DNA of 64,000 nucleotides from Shewanella sp. VB17. Its GTDB lineage: Bacteria; Pseudomonadota; Gammaproteobacteria; Enterobacterales; Shewanellaceae. The stretch is from assembly GCF_013248905.1 (NCBI RefSeq), contig NZ_JABRVS010000001.1, positions 4,526,001 to 4,590,000 on the forward strand, written 5' to 3'. The position numbers and the translations under genes were made by a program. Shown here in pieces: positions 55,103-64,000 of this stretch. The notes below the pieces were generated by a model that was given only the letters and a program-made list of their open reading frames with translations, was not told where the DNA came from and did not search any database. Positions within the stretch are counted from its first letter, which is position 1. Each line of letters starts with the position of its first letter.

Positions 55103-56568
55103 GACGGCACACTCCAAAAAATTAGCAGCCTAGTATGCCCTAAAACACACACAAAAATAGCAATAAAGCAATCCAATTATCTAACAATAAAGCACTGCAC
55201 ATGAGTAATAGGTTTGAGATACATGCGAAGGATCGTGGAGCGGATTGTAAACACTGATGACGGCAGCGTAGCCTTAATATCTGGAATCGAAGAGTATTGG
55301 CAGCTTAGTCGTTATCTCGATAATGACATTGCCGCTGCAATTTTCATTCAATAACAGGCTTGTTATCACAATCAAATAAACGGCAAAAAAAAAGGAGTGC
55401 TCAAATTAAGCACCCCTATGTCTAAAGGTGGATGACTATATTCTAACAACTTACTTTCAATCATTTAAACTTAACTTAATCAGTCACGAAACTAAGTAAG
55501 CTCAACGGCATAAAAATAAAATCTAGCTAACTTGATTGAATATAACGCTAGCGCTAGCAAACATCCTTTACTTGACAAAACTTCACTTTGGTATAAAAGG
55601 TTCAGTATATAAATTAACAAAAATAGAGAGACAGGCTAATCCCTAGTAAATTTAGGTATACGCACTAATAACCCACTAGCTTCAACAAGAAATACATGCG
55701 CACTGAATAAGCCACGTTAATACTGATACTAAGTTAACTTTTCATTCAGACCTAACTCAGATCTAAAAGCTAAACCTAACATCTGCACTATACAACTACC
55801 TCAACTGTGGACCAGACAATGAGATATATGACCGACAAAATACTGCAACTATTCCTTTGGTGTTGTTAAAAATAGCGGTAAAACCCAGGGTAAAGTTTGA
55901 ATTAAAAGTTAAGCTAATTGCTAAACTTACCGAGTTAACCTGTCTGACCACAAATTTACAACTTTAGATTATCTCAGGTCATAATAATAACATGATGAAA
56001 AGATGATTCCCTTTACTTTCAATAGATTATAAAAAACCAAAAAACTATCTTTATTGTTACTTCTCATTTACTTAATGATTTTTATCAATCTAAACACTGA
56101 ACCTAAACACTGATAGTCATTACAAATATGTTATTTTATCAAGTATGGCCATAACAAATATGGGATACCATCGGGCGAGCATCAATCTGGTGCAACAGCC
56201 ACAAGATTCAATACCGATTGGTTAGTGCATAACATTATCGAGTAATTCAAAAATACCCCCAGCCAAAGGCCGCGGTAAGAAACAAAAGATGAATGCAATG
56301 ATAACACTGATTGTATTGTTCCAGTGGCTAGCTGCAGTATTTGATGACTCATATCCCTCAATCTAAACACTGCTTAATTTTGATGCCCTTTAATATCAAA
56401 AATCATCATAGGCAACAATAGCAGTTACAATAATAACTTAGCTAATCAGACAAAAAGGAATGATGATGGCGGGTTTAATGAGAGCATGGCTATCGGGGAA
56501 GCAAGGTTGCTAGGAAATGATTATAATAACAGCTGAAATTATCACTTCCCATTAACAAGCCAATATCT
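55103..56568. other. Gene-free region of about 1.5 kb
   Basis: A long A+T-rich stretch with no ORF that I can support. Only small frames occur, for example 43 codons at 55223-55354 and 17 codons at 56460-56513 after an AAGGA site. It holds an orphan minus-strand terminator (55384-55412), the palindrome GCTAGCGCTAGC (55547-55558), a 13-base tandem repeat CTAAACACTGA.. near 56091-56114 and the 15-base direct repeat TCAATCTAAACACTG at 56085-56099 and 56358-56372. It may be a decayed region or one that encodes a small RNA. Confidence 0.4.
55384..55412 (-). terminator. Orphan minus-strand terminator
   Basis: On the minus strand GGGGTGCT and AGCACTCC form an 8-bp stem (one mismatch) with a seven-base loop, followed by nine T. 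No annotated minus-strand gene precedes it within 1.2 kb, so an untranslated transcript or a decayed gene is likely. Confidence 0.7.
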
Positions 56569-56612
56569 GGATATAAAAATATCAAGCATGTGCTCAGTTT
56601 GAGCACATGCTT
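56569..56612 (-). terminator. Strong terminator after the small peptide gene
   Basis: AAGCATGTGCTCA and TGAGCACATGCTT form a perfect 13-bp stem with a 3-base loop (56584-56612), then a T-rich stretch on the minus strand. It lies 13 bases past the peptide stop. Confidence 0.8.
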
Positions 56613-56624
56613 AAACATGTAACA

Positions 56625-56873
56625 TTAACCCATCATCATAGCGATTCTCTCTTGATTACAAGGCCATGAGCCACAGCCTAGAGTTCTTATTTCCTCTTCT
56701 GTATTCTCTTCCTGCTCAGACTCGTCATATTTAGTTTGATTTGGATTTTTCTCTAAAACAAATTGACTCCCCATGTGTCTCACAGCGGTATCATTGACAG
56801 CTGTCGCAGCAAAAGTCGCCACAGTGCACACTAAAGCAGTTTTTAACAACAAACTCATTGTTGGAGTTTTCAT
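56625..56873 (-). CDS. Small secreted Cys-motif peptide precursor
   Basis: An 82-residue protein not recognised as any family I know. Residues 1-25 look like a signal or leader segment (LLLKTALVCTVATFAATAV). The middle is polar and acidic (DESEQEENTEEE). The C-terminus LGCGSWPCNQERIAMMMG holds two cysteines five residues apart (CGSWPC) that could form a loop. A weak AAGGA ribosome site sits 13 bases upstream. It is followed by a very strong terminator and lies 236 bases downstream of a membrane-bound winged-helix regulator on the same strand. It may be a secreted peptide or the precursor of a modified one. Confidence 0.65.
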   Translation of the reverse strand: MKTPTMSLLLKTALVCTVATFAATAVNDTAVRHMGSQFVLEKNPNQTKYDESEQEENTEEEIRTLGCGSWPCNQERIAMMMG

Positions 56874-57021
56874 TTTTATATTTTATCCTTGATTCATTGA
56901 CTCGCACCTTAATACCTATTTATAAGGTATAAGGTATAAAATGGTTTTATCACCATTAGCTTGTCTCACTGGCTATTTCACTGGCTAGTAAACTACTCGC
57001 TAACAGCCTTAAATGCAGCAT

Positions 57022-57047
57022 AAAAAAGTGATGAAATAAATCACTTT
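57022..57047 (-). terminator. Terminator of the winged-helix regulator
   Basis: AAAGTGAT and ATCACTTT form an 8-bp stem with a 7-base loop, followed by T's on the minus strand, 62 bases past the regulator stop. Confidence 0.65.
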
Positions 57048-57108
57048 AAATTTCAATACTTTAAATAATTTAAATGTTATCAGAAAACGCTTTTAGCTGT
57101 CATCAAGC

Positions 57109-59286
57109 CTACTCATCGAGCTTAACAATGTTAGTATTGCTCTCATGATATACCCCCAAATACATATTTTCCTCACCATCCACGGCAATCGAAAGGGTTT
57201 TTTTACCCTTAAGGGCATTAATACTCACCACCTCTCCAGTATCTAGCTTCACACGGTCGATAACGGTACTACCGCCACGATAGGCTAAGTTATAAGCATA
57301 ATCACCAACTAACATCCATGACATGTCAGTCATAACATTAAACTCTGGTTGAACCAGTTTTACTTCACCATTTTGCAACGTCCACAGACCATTTTTCAAC
57401 CTTTTAGTAAAATATAGCTGCCCAGTATTAGAAAACTGACCATAATCAACCCCCTCAACTAAAACCTCAAATACTTTCCCCGAGTTAATATCAACTAACC
57501 TCAGTGAAGGTTTACCTAAACTATCAAATGTCGCTATAATTGTATGCTTATCTGGCCCCCAGGACACACCAAACACTTGATGCTCACCTTGAATATCAAT
57601 ATTGTGAATTGTAGCGCTCTCAATATTATAAATAAAAGCTTGGCGGTTATTTCGCCCCAATATCTGGGTGCCATCGGCAGAAAAATGAATATCCCGTATA
57701 AAGCTGATATCGGTAAAATGGGTCAGTTGCACCTCAGGGCCTCTTTTGGGTTTTAACCACACTTGCGGCGTACCGGTGCGGGTGGAGATAAAAACTACAT
57801 ATTTGCCATCTAAACTAATCGCTGGGCGCGCATCAGTGCCATTGGAGGCGATAAAGCGAGAAAAGTTGAATGCTTGCTCACCATCTTCCACTCTTTCAAC
57901 TTGCTTAACCTTAAAAGGTGAGGCTAATCGCCACACCTCAGCATCAAACAATTTACCCAACACCGCCACAGTATCACCATTTTGATTTGAAATCGGTGAG
58001 ATAATCGGTTGCAATATATTGGTTAACTGAGTGTGAGTGTGCAACTCAATATTATAACGCGTTAACTGGGCATTTTCAGCGCGGTAAATGAGTGACTCAC
58101 TGTCCCCGCTCCAGGCCACTGAGTATAAACCTAAATCGAGGGTAAACAACTCTTGCCAGTTACCGGTATCGAGTGACAACAGCATCATTTGCACCTGATA
58201 CCAGCGCGCGTCTCTCACCACTGCGATATAACGCCCGTTTGGTGACAGGCTTAAAGTATAATCCCCTGTACCAATCGAGTAAGGCTGACTGAGCTGCTTT
58301 TTATTGGCGCCATTAATATCGACAGAAAACACCATTCTCTCACTCAAATAATTTTTTTGCTGATCTTGGTCGGTATAATAAATACTCTTACCCGAAGGGT
58401 GCCAGGCAATCCCCGTACTTTGAATCATACTTTGACAATCGGTTACCTTACTTATCTCACCAAACTGACCTTGATGTAAACTCACTCGATTGATTTGACA
58501 ACCGCCAGCGAGATTAAACGACAGGTAGGCCAATTGACTGCCATCTGGGCTAAAGGCGGGGTAGCCTTGGCTGTCGAGCGGATCGTTCAGTAATGTTATT
58601 TCACGGGATGTTAGATCCATTAATGTGATATGCCAGTTTTTTGCACCTAACTCACGCCTAGCAAAGCTTAAGTACTTGCCGTCAGGTGACAGCACCGGAG
58701 AGAGTTTTTGGTTATCAGTGTACGTCAAACGGGTCAGCTGAGTATCGATAACCCCTTTGGGCTCTATAGGTGTGTGGCCAAATTGATACACGCTAAATAA
58801 CAATAAACACAAGAGTACCGTCAGCAATAAGCCTGCTTTACCGGCATGCTGGTATAAGGTGGCAAACACATTTCGTTTCAAGACGTGGCGTTTATGCTCA
58901 GGCGTATTAAGCTCAGATCCGGCAATCACTTCAGTGATAAATTTTTCGTGTTTGGTCACCTCTTGAATTAAGGTGACAGGCGCGATTAATATATAGCCTA
59001 TTTTAGGTAAGGTTTTGATGAAGCTTGGCTTCTTAGCATTATCACCTAATTGATTACGTAATAGCCCAATAATGCGATTTATGGCGTTATCGGACACTTC
59101 ACCGCCTGACCAGACTTCATTGAGCAACATATCCCGACTAACCGGTTCACCTGCGTGGTTTATCAGGCACAATAGCACCTGCATAGCCCGCAACTCGACT
59201 TTGAGTACATTATCTTGATTGAGAATGGTGCATTGGCCTGGATCGACGACTCTATCTGCCAATCGATACCGATTTTGCTTTAACAT
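57109..59286 (-). CDS. CadC-like winged-helix regulator with membrane anchor and beta-propeller
   Basis: A 725-residue protein. The N-terminal 100 residues are an OmpR/ToxR-type winged helix (YRLADRVVDPGQCTILNQDNVLKVELRAMQVLLCLINHAGEPVSRDMLLNEVWSG...). A single membrane helix (about 149-168, LLLTVLLCLLLFSVYQF) follows. The long C-terminal domain has repeated blades (SPVLSPDGKYLSFARRE; YPAFSPDGSQLAYLSF; ISLDGKYVVFISTRTGTPQVW) of the TolB/PD40 type, which would sit in the periplasm and sense an unknown signal. It controls gene expression directly at the membrane, in the way CadC and ToxR do. The peptide gene is the closest likely target. Confidence 0.88.
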   Translation of the reverse strand: MLKQNRYRLADRVVDPGQCTILNQDNVLKVELRAMQVLLCLINHAGEPVSRDMLLNEVWSGGEVSDNAINRIIGLLRNQLGDNAKKPSFIKTLPKIGYILIAPVTLIQEVTKHEKFITEVIAGSELNTPEHKRHVLKRNVFATLYQHAGKAGLLLTVLLCLLLFSVYQFGHTPIEPKGVIDTQLTRLTYTDNQKLSPVLSPDGKYLSFARRELGAKNWHITLMDLTSREITLLNDPLDSQGYPAFSPDGSQLAYLSFNLAGGCQINRVSLHQGQFGEISKVTDCQSMIQSTGIAWHPSGKSIYYTDQDQQKNYLSERMVFSVDINGANKKQLSQPYSIGTGDYTLSLSPNGRYIAVVRDARWYQVQMMLLSLDTGNWQELFTLDLGLYSVAWSGDSESLIYRAENAQLTRYNIELHTHTQLTNILQPIISPISNQNGDTVAVLGKLFDAEVWRLASPFKVKQVERVEDGEQAFNFSRFIASNGTDARPAISLDGKYVVFISTRTGTPQVWLKPKRGPEVQLTHFTDISFIRDIHFSADGTQILGRNNRQAFIYNIESATIHNIDIQGEHQVFGVSWGPDKHTIIATFDSLGKPSLRLVDINSGKVFEVLVEGVDYGQFSNTGQLYFTKRLKNGLWTLQNGEVKLVQPEFNVMTDMSWMLVGDYAYNLAYRGGSTVIDRVKLDTGEVVSINALKGKKTLSIAVDGEENMYLGVYHESNTNIVKLDE

Positions 59287-59508
59287 GAATGGTCCGTTTT
59301 ATTAGCTTGATAAATAGACATAACCACCTGCAAGTCGAAAGTACAGGTAAACACCTTAAATTAGAACAAGATACGAGACTTAAATCAATGTAATTAATAT
59401 TAAATTTCTTCATTACCGTTAACTGAGTAACAAGATTATTGATTTTTACTTGCCCATCCTTCCCTCAAACAGGTATCTTGGCAGCGCATTTTTACTGAGG
59501 CACTCTTC

Positions 59509-60186
59509 ATGTCTGATTTTATCTACTGCCCCCCCACACTCCCTTGGCTTGACATTCTTTATCAAGATAAGGACATTATCGTTATTGATAAACCGTCAGG
59601 TTTACTCTCTGTCCCTGGCCGAGATCCAGCCCACAAAGACAGTGTTTACGCTCGTGTCTTGGCTGAATATCCGAACGCACAAGTCGTTCACAGGCTCGAC
59701 ATGGCGACATCTGGTGTGATTGTATTAGCACTTAGACGTAATGCCGAAAAAGAGTTAAAAAGGCAATTTAGGGATAGGGAAACCAAGAAAACCTACTACG
59801 CGCGCGTTGCTGGCCATATAAAGCACACTACCGGCACTGTTGAGCTGCCACTTATCTGTGACTGGCCCAACCGCCCAAAACAAAAAGTCGACCATTTGCT
59901 AGGTAAACCTTCACTGACCCATTATGAGGTTATCAGCAAAGCGGCACGCTCAACCTTAGTTAAACTCACCCCAATCACGGGGCGTTCTCATCAATTACGC
60001 GTCCATATGCTCTCCATAGGGCATCCAATATTAGGCGATAATTTTTATGCCGATCCGCTCGCTAAATCTTTAGCCAGTCGATTGCTGCTACATGCACAAG
60101 CATTAACCATTAAACAGCCCTACTCAGGAAAAGAACTCAGCTTTACTAGTCAAGCTAGTTTTATCGAGCCTGATCCAGAGCAATAA
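59509..60186 (+). CDS. rluA: Dual-specificity rRNA/tRNA pseudouridine synthase RluA
   Basis: A 225-residue enzyme matching E. coli RluA (219), which makes pseudouridine at 23S rRNA position 746 and tRNA position 32. Key motifs are DKPSGLLSVPGRDPAHKDSV, HRLDMATSGV with catalytic D64 (the same number as in E. coli), LPLICDWPNRPKQKV and KLTPITGRSHQLRVHMLSIGHPILGD. A GAGG site precedes the ATG at 59509. A second, longer RluA-like protein is at 21924. Confidence 0.94.
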   Translation: MSDFIYCPPTLPWLDILYQDKDIIVIDKPSGLLSVPGRDPAHKDSVYARVLAEYPNAQVVHRLDMATSGVIVLALRRNAEKELKRQFRDRETKKTYYARVAGHIKHTTGTVELPLICDWPNRPKQKVDHLLGKPSLTHYEVISKAARSTLVKLTPITGRSHQLRVHMLSIGHPILGDNFYADPLAKSLASRLLLHAQALTIKQPYSGKELSFTSQASFIEPDPEQ

Positions 60187-60350
60187 TCCGCTAATAAAAC
60201 CGTAATGTGTGTACGCAATTCAACCTAAATATGAATGATTAATTTTTAGATTTATATATAGATTAGCTAACAATTATCACTTTTTAATGGCTATTTACTA
60301 ATTAGTTGAGTAAGTTAATGGTCAATATTTAATTTATTAAGCTGTTTACT

Positions 60351-60812
60351 ATGGATGCATCATATCAAAGAGATCAACTCGACAATCAAATTTTATCTGC
60401 ATTAATGAGCGAGGCAAGAACACCGTTTGCCGAATTAGCTAAACGCTTTAGCGTGAGTGCAGGCACCATACATGTACGCGTTGAAAAGATGAAGCAAGCA
60501 GGGATCATCACTGGCGCTCAAATTACCGTCGATCCTCGCGCCCTAGGTTATGACGTATGTTGCTTTATCGGCATCAATTTAAAAAGTGCTGGTGATTACC
60601 CCGCCGCGATCTCTAAACTCAATGCGTTAGAAGAAGTCGTCGAAGCCTACTACACAACTGGCAATTACAGCATATTTGTCAAAGTCATGTGCCAATCCAT
60701 CGATGGCTTACAGCATGTGCTGATTAATCGCATTCAATCGATTGATGAAATTCAATCAACGGAAACCCTAATCAGCCTTCAAAATCCAATCGTGAGAGCC
60801 GTTAAACCATAA
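60351..60812 (+). CDS. asnC: AsnC, Lrp-family transcriptional regulator
   Basis: A 153-residue regulator nearly identical in layout to E. coli AsnC (152). The helix-turn-helix is in ARTPFAELAKRFSVSAGTIHVRVEKMKQAGIITGAQI, and the RAM effector domain has VCCFIGINLKSAGDYPAAISKL and VEAYYTTGNYSIFVKVMC. AsnC activates asparagine synthetase genes and senses asparagine. No asnA is in the window. It lies 165 bases after rluA with its own leader. Confidence 0.93.
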   Translation: MDASYQRDQLDNQILSALMSEARTPFAELAKRFSVSAGTIHVRVEKMKQAGIITGAQITVDPRALGYDVCCFIGINLKSAGDYPAAISKLNALEEVVEAYYTTGNYSIFVKVMCQSIDGLQHVLINRIQSIDEIQSTETLISLQNPIVRAVKP

Positions 60813-61019
60813 AGTCAACATTAAGTAAAGCGTTTCCTCTCTGATCTAGACTCAAAAAATATAAATACAACTTACCTCTATAAAAATATTAATTATGTGA
60901 AGCTTTTGTGTTACAAGATACTTTGAAACATCATAGTAACAACAAAAAATACAAACATATAATTATAACAATAGTATAGCACTCAAAGTGCTATGCATTT
61001 AGTTGACAAGGAAGAAGTT

Positions 61020-64000
61020 GTGAGAACAAAACTATCGATAGCTGTAACAGCCGCACTGGTATCTAGTACTGCTATGGCAAGCAGTGAATTTACTGTGAAT
61101 AAATTCTCTCCAGAAATTACGTCTGTAAACGCTTATAAAAAAAACCAAGTATCAAATTTAAAGATTTCATCACCACAACGATTTATTGTTGAGCTAGAAT
61201 CGCCAGCCATTGCTAAATACCAAGGTGGCATACTAAGTTATTCAGCTACTGCACCAGTAAAGAAAGGTCAACGCGTTGATACTCAATCCGCCCACGCTAA
61301 ACATTACGCAAGTCATCTGCACAATGAGCAACAAGCCTTTAAATCATCTCTATCGAAAATGGCTTCTAACGCTAAAGTTGAACGTAACTTTAAAACCCTA
61401 TTTAACGGGGTAACACTTGTCGGACAAGGATTGTCACTCGAAAAAATCTTAGCGATGCCAGGTGTAAAGTCTGTTTACCCTGAGACCATGTATGAAGCAA
61501 ACATGGATGCTTCGCATAATGTAATCAATAAAGCTGCAATGTGGCAAGCTGTATCTGGCATGGAAAACGCGGGGAAAGGCATAAGGGTGGCGGTGATTGA
61601 TGGTGGTATTCGCCCAGAAAACCCCATGTTCTCAGGTGAAGGCTTTGCTAAACCAACAACAAATATGCCAACAGATGACTACTGCTCTACTGTCGATGCG
61701 AGTTTCTGTAACGATAAGCTTATTGTCGCACGTTGGTCAGCACCAACGTCACCAGTCTGTAAAGATGAATACATGAGTCCACTTGGTTTCGGTGGGCATG
61801 GAACTCACGTCGCAGGCACAGCTGTTGGTAATAGAGTGACAACGATATTTAAAGATATAGAAGTTGAACTATCTGGAGTTGCACCAGCCGCATACTTAAT
61901 GGCATACAAAACACTTTATTCTAAAGCGGATTGCTCTGGAGGAACTGGTAGTAACATTATGTTAATGGAAGCGTTAGAACATGCAGTTAATGATGGGGCT
62001 GACATTATCAACAACTCATGGGGTGGAGGACCAGGTGAAGATCCAGCCAGCAGTCCTTATAAGACGATGTTTGAAGCGGCTGAAGCGGCTGGAGTCATTG
62101 TTGTCACCGCAGCAGGAAATGATGGCAACGGTGCTAAAACGATAGGTTGTCCGGCATGCATAGAGTCCGGCATATCTGTTGCTAACAGCACAACAGGTAG
62201 GTTCTTTGCCAACTCATTCAATGCCGGCGCAGATGACCTTCTGGCTATAGAAGCAAATAACAACGCTCTAACGGCAGATATTAATGCCCCAATCATAGCC
62301 GCTGTTAATCTAGATGCTGAAAATTACCAAGGTTGCTCTGCTTTTCCTGATAATTCTTTTAAAGATAGCATCGCGCTAATATCACGCGGTTCATGTACCT
62401 TCTCGATTAAAGCGGCTAACGCAGAAACTGCTGGCGCTAAAGCCATGGTTGTTTATAACAGCAACGCAGGTGCACCGACCAGTATGTTTATGCCTGACGC
62501 AATCTTGCCATCCGTAATGATTTCTAACGCTGATGGCACTGCTGTTATTGAATCATTAGGTGAAGAAGTCACCATTGGGGCCATTGCAAAAGAAGTACAA
62601 CGTGTGGTCTCTAAGTCGTTTACTGATTTAATCAATTCATCAAGCTCCAGAGGGCCAAATGGTAATGGGAATATTCTCAAACCAGACTTAGCCGCACCAG
62701 GTACTAATATTTTATCTGCTTTTTCACCTGATGATGGTGGAGAAAATTTCAAGATAATTTCCGGCACGAGTATGGCCAGTCCTCATGTTGCAGGTGCTGC
62801 CGCCCTAATGCGACAATTACACCCTAAATGGTCTGCAAATGACATTAAAACGGCATTGACCTCTACTGCACATATGGATGGTGTGCTTGATGACGATGCT
62901 ATAACACCTGCATCACCTTTTGCTATGGGCGCAGGTCGCATGGATCTCGACGCTGCCGCTAAAGCCGTGTTAACATTTGATAAGCCATCGGTGGCTTCTG
63001 ACTTATGCGTGGGGTCTTGTACTTTCACTCGTACAGTCTATAACAAGAGCGAAGATACAACTTCATGGACCCTTTCTGCATCATCTGAAAGTGCTGGGGT
63101 TAGTGTTTACCCATCAACTCTTGAGCTAGCACCCGGTGATTCCGCTGAGTTTACCGTTGTTGTGGATTCTGCTTTCTCTGAATATGGTGCTTGGATCTTT
63201 GGTAACGTAATGATTAAGAGCAATGAAGGCAGGCAAGATGCACACCTACCTTTAGCTATCATGGCCAAAGAATCGAGTGACTCATCACTGATTTCTACAA
63301 TGACCACTGCCACTGATATTAAAGCAAGTGATGCATTTCCAATTAAGGCTATAGTTAACAACTTTATTTTCGAAAATACAGTCACAATGACAGCCAAAGC
63401 ACCCGAAGGAACAACATTAACTTCTACAGACGATGTTAATGTCTCTATGAATGGTGCTCAACAAAATGGTTTTGACATCAATGAAAAATTAGGCCTAATC
63501 ACTTGGGTCGGTAAAATGAATTTACCTAAAATGTCTTTTATCAAAAATAGCAAGAGTTTCCCGAGCATCATCAAGTCAGGAACAATACCTTTGGTTTGTA
63601 ACGATGGTTGTGATGACACTGCGATAACCTTGAAGAACCTTTCATCATTTAAATACCACGATAATACTTATGACAGTATTACCATAAATGCTAATGGTTT
63701 AGCAGTCGTGGGTGGCGGAGAGACACCTAATTCTTATGCAAATAAAGAATTACCGAGTGATTCACTCCCTAACAATATCATGGCACCATTCTGGTCAGAC
63801 TTTGATCTTTCAGACACATCGGGCACAGATACTGGTGGTGGAGATATGGCTGTCGCCGAAGTTACTGGCGCTGATGGAACGGTTTGGCTTGTACTTGAGT
63901 GGAAAGATGCACAGCTATACAAGGATGACACTAACACTCAATATACCTTTAGTATTTGGATTAAAACAGGTGATGAAGAGTTAGTATTATTTAACTATAT
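61020..64000 (+). CDS. Secreted subtilisin-family serine protease, 3' partial
   Basis: The frame opens with a GTG at 61020, preceded by AAGGA, and stays open to the right edge (at least 993 residues). A signal peptide (KLSIAVTAALVSSTAMA) is followed by an inhibitor-like propeptide and the S8 catalytic domain, with D194 (AVIDGGI), H260 (GGHGTHVAGTAVG), the oxyanion Asn in AAGNDG and S584 (SGTSMASPHVAGAA). A PA-type insert (about 425-515, CSAFPDNSFKDSIALISRGSCTF) lies between His and Ser. C-terminal beta-rich domains follow. It resembles long secreted subtilases of marine Alteromonadales. The C-terminus is outside the window. Confidence 0.92.
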   Translation, partial: MRTKLSIAVTAALVSSTAMASSEFTVNKFSPEITSVNAYKKNQVSNLKISSPQRFIVELESPAIAKYQGGILSYSATAPVKKGQRVDTQSAHAKHYASHLHNEQQAFKSSLSKMASNAKVERNFKTLFNGVTLVGQGLSLEKILAMPGVKSVYPETMYEANMDASHNVINKAAMWQAVSGMENAGKGIRVAVIDGGIRPENPMFSGEGFAKPTTNMPTDDYCSTVDASFCNDKLIVARWSAPTSPVCKDEYMSPLGFGGHGTHVAGTAVGNRVTTIFKDIEVELSGVAPAAYLMAYKTLYSKADCSGGTGSNIMLMEALEHAVNDGADIINNSWGGGPGEDPASSPYKTMFEAAEAAGVIVVTAAGNDGNGAKTIGCPACIESGISVANSTTGRFFANSFNAGADDLLAIEANNNALTADINAPIIAAVNLDAENYQGCSAFPDNSFKDSIALISRGSCTFSIKAANAETAGAKAMVVYNSNAGAPTSMFMPDAILPSVMISNADGTAVIESLGEEVTIGAIAKEVQRVVSKSFTDLINSSSSRGPNGNGNILKPDLAAPGTNILSAFSPDDGGENFKIISGTSMASPHVAGAAALMRQLHPKWSANDIKTALTSTAHMDGVLDDDAITPASPFAMGAGRMDLDAAAKAVLTFDKPSVASDLCVGSCTFTRTVYNKSEDTTSWTLSASSESAGVSVYPSTLELAPGDSAEFTVVVDSAFSEYGAWIFGNVMIKSNEGRQDAHLPLAIMAKESSDSSLISTMTTATDIKASDAFPIKAIVNNFIFENTVTMTAKAPEGTTLTSTDDVNVSMNGAQQNGFDINEKLGLITWVGKMNLPKMSFIKNSKSFPSIIKSGTIPLVCNDGCDDTAITLKNLSSFKYHDNTYDSITINANGLAVVGGGETPNSYANKELPSDSLPNNIMAPFWSDFDLSDTSGTDTGGGDMAVAEVTGADGTVWLVLEWKDAQLYKDDTNTQYTFSIWIKTGDEELVLFNY

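Noticed and set aside
55223..55354. Plus-strand frame of 43 codons (MRRIVERIVNTDDGS...)
   Set aside because: Looks protein-like in composition but lacks a ribosome site and is short; could be a gene remnant. Not enough to call.
56182..56370. Minus-strand frame of 62 codons
   Set aside because: No ribosome site and an unusual mix of residues; likely a chance frame within the gene-free region.
56460..56513. 17-codon frame after an AAGGA site (MMMAGLMRAWLSGKQGC)
   Set aside because: A ribosome site is present, but such short frames arise often by chance; no other support.
62057..63937. Several minus-strand frames of 67-104 codons
   Set aside because: They are antisense shadows of the subtilisin-like protease, whose own frame is open from 61020 to the edge and carries all catalytic motifs.
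1..64000. tRNA, rRNA, CRISPR arrays, prophage or toxin-antitoxin modules
   Set aside because: I looked for their usual patterns on both strands by eye and saw none.

Overview
The window looks like a chromosome segment of a marine, A+T-rich gammaproteobacterium, most likely a Shewanella. The clues are the nudF-yqiB-cpdA-yqiA-parE-parC order with tolC divergent from nudF, an LldEFG plus Dld-II lactate system, an RF2 gene with the +1 frameshift site followed by lysS, a DUF3392 protein, and many secreted hydrolases with chitin-binding modules. The assignment rests on protein resemblance from memory and was not checked by a search. No tRNA, rRNA, CRISPR array or prophage was seen. The one clear mobile element is a group II intron.

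Layout. 1-6.6 kb: an EamA transporter, a large MscK-type mechanosensitive channel overlapping a glycerophosphodiester phosphodiesterase, a DUF3392 membrane protein and a 2-hydroxyacid dehydrogenase-like protein. 6.7-14 kb: bfd behind a Fur box, then on the minus strand nudF-yqiB-cpdA-yqiA-parE-parC. 14-17.8 kb: tolC with a structured leader, followed by a group II intron of about 2.1 kb whose maturase is frameshifted. 17.8-20.1 kb: a GH18 chitinase with a binding module inserted in its catalytic barrel. 20.6-23.6 kb: pyrC and a long RluA-family enzyme. 23.7-31.2 kb: the lactate operon lldP-lldE-lldF-lldG-dld-II (minus strand), with lldP broken by a one-base indel. 31.5-34.8 kb: two LysR regulators, a parvulin, a LysE exporter and a PH-domain protein. 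35-40.7 kb: two secreted metallopeptidases (M28 and M4), each ending in PKD plus chitin-binding domains, then an iodotyrosine-deiodinase-like nitroreductase next to nagB. 41-46.1 kb: an ammonium transporter fused to a histidine kinase, then prfB-lysS. 46.3-55.1 kb: a pentapeptide-repeat potassium channel, ChrA, two small proteins, a chemoreceptor, ahpC/ahpF and a spermidine-synthase-like protein. 55.1-56.6 kb: a 1.5-kb stretch without genes that contains an orphan terminator. 56.6-64 kb: a small secreted Cys-containing peptide, a CadC-like regulator with a beta-propeller, rluA, asnC, and a subtilisin-like protease that runs off the right edge.

How parts fit together. The chitinase and nagB share a near-identical palindrome, TGACA(G/A)CGCTGTCA, upstream of each gene. 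This is a plausible operator for an N-acetylglucosamine regulator of the NagR type. The two proteases with chitin-binding tails could work on protein-chitin material alongside the chitinase. The lactate cluster encodes the two membrane-linked lactate oxidation systems (LldEFG for L-lactate, Dld-II for D-lactate), although its permease appears damaged. Two single-base indels (lldP and the intron maturase) lie in or beside short homopolymers, so they are either true decay or sequencing errors.

The least conventional elements are the Amt-histidine kinase fusion, the GH18 with an inserted module, the deiodinase-like enzyme linked to nagB, the cysteine peptide beside a propeller-type transcription factor, and the gene-free region with a terminator that no annotated gene uses.
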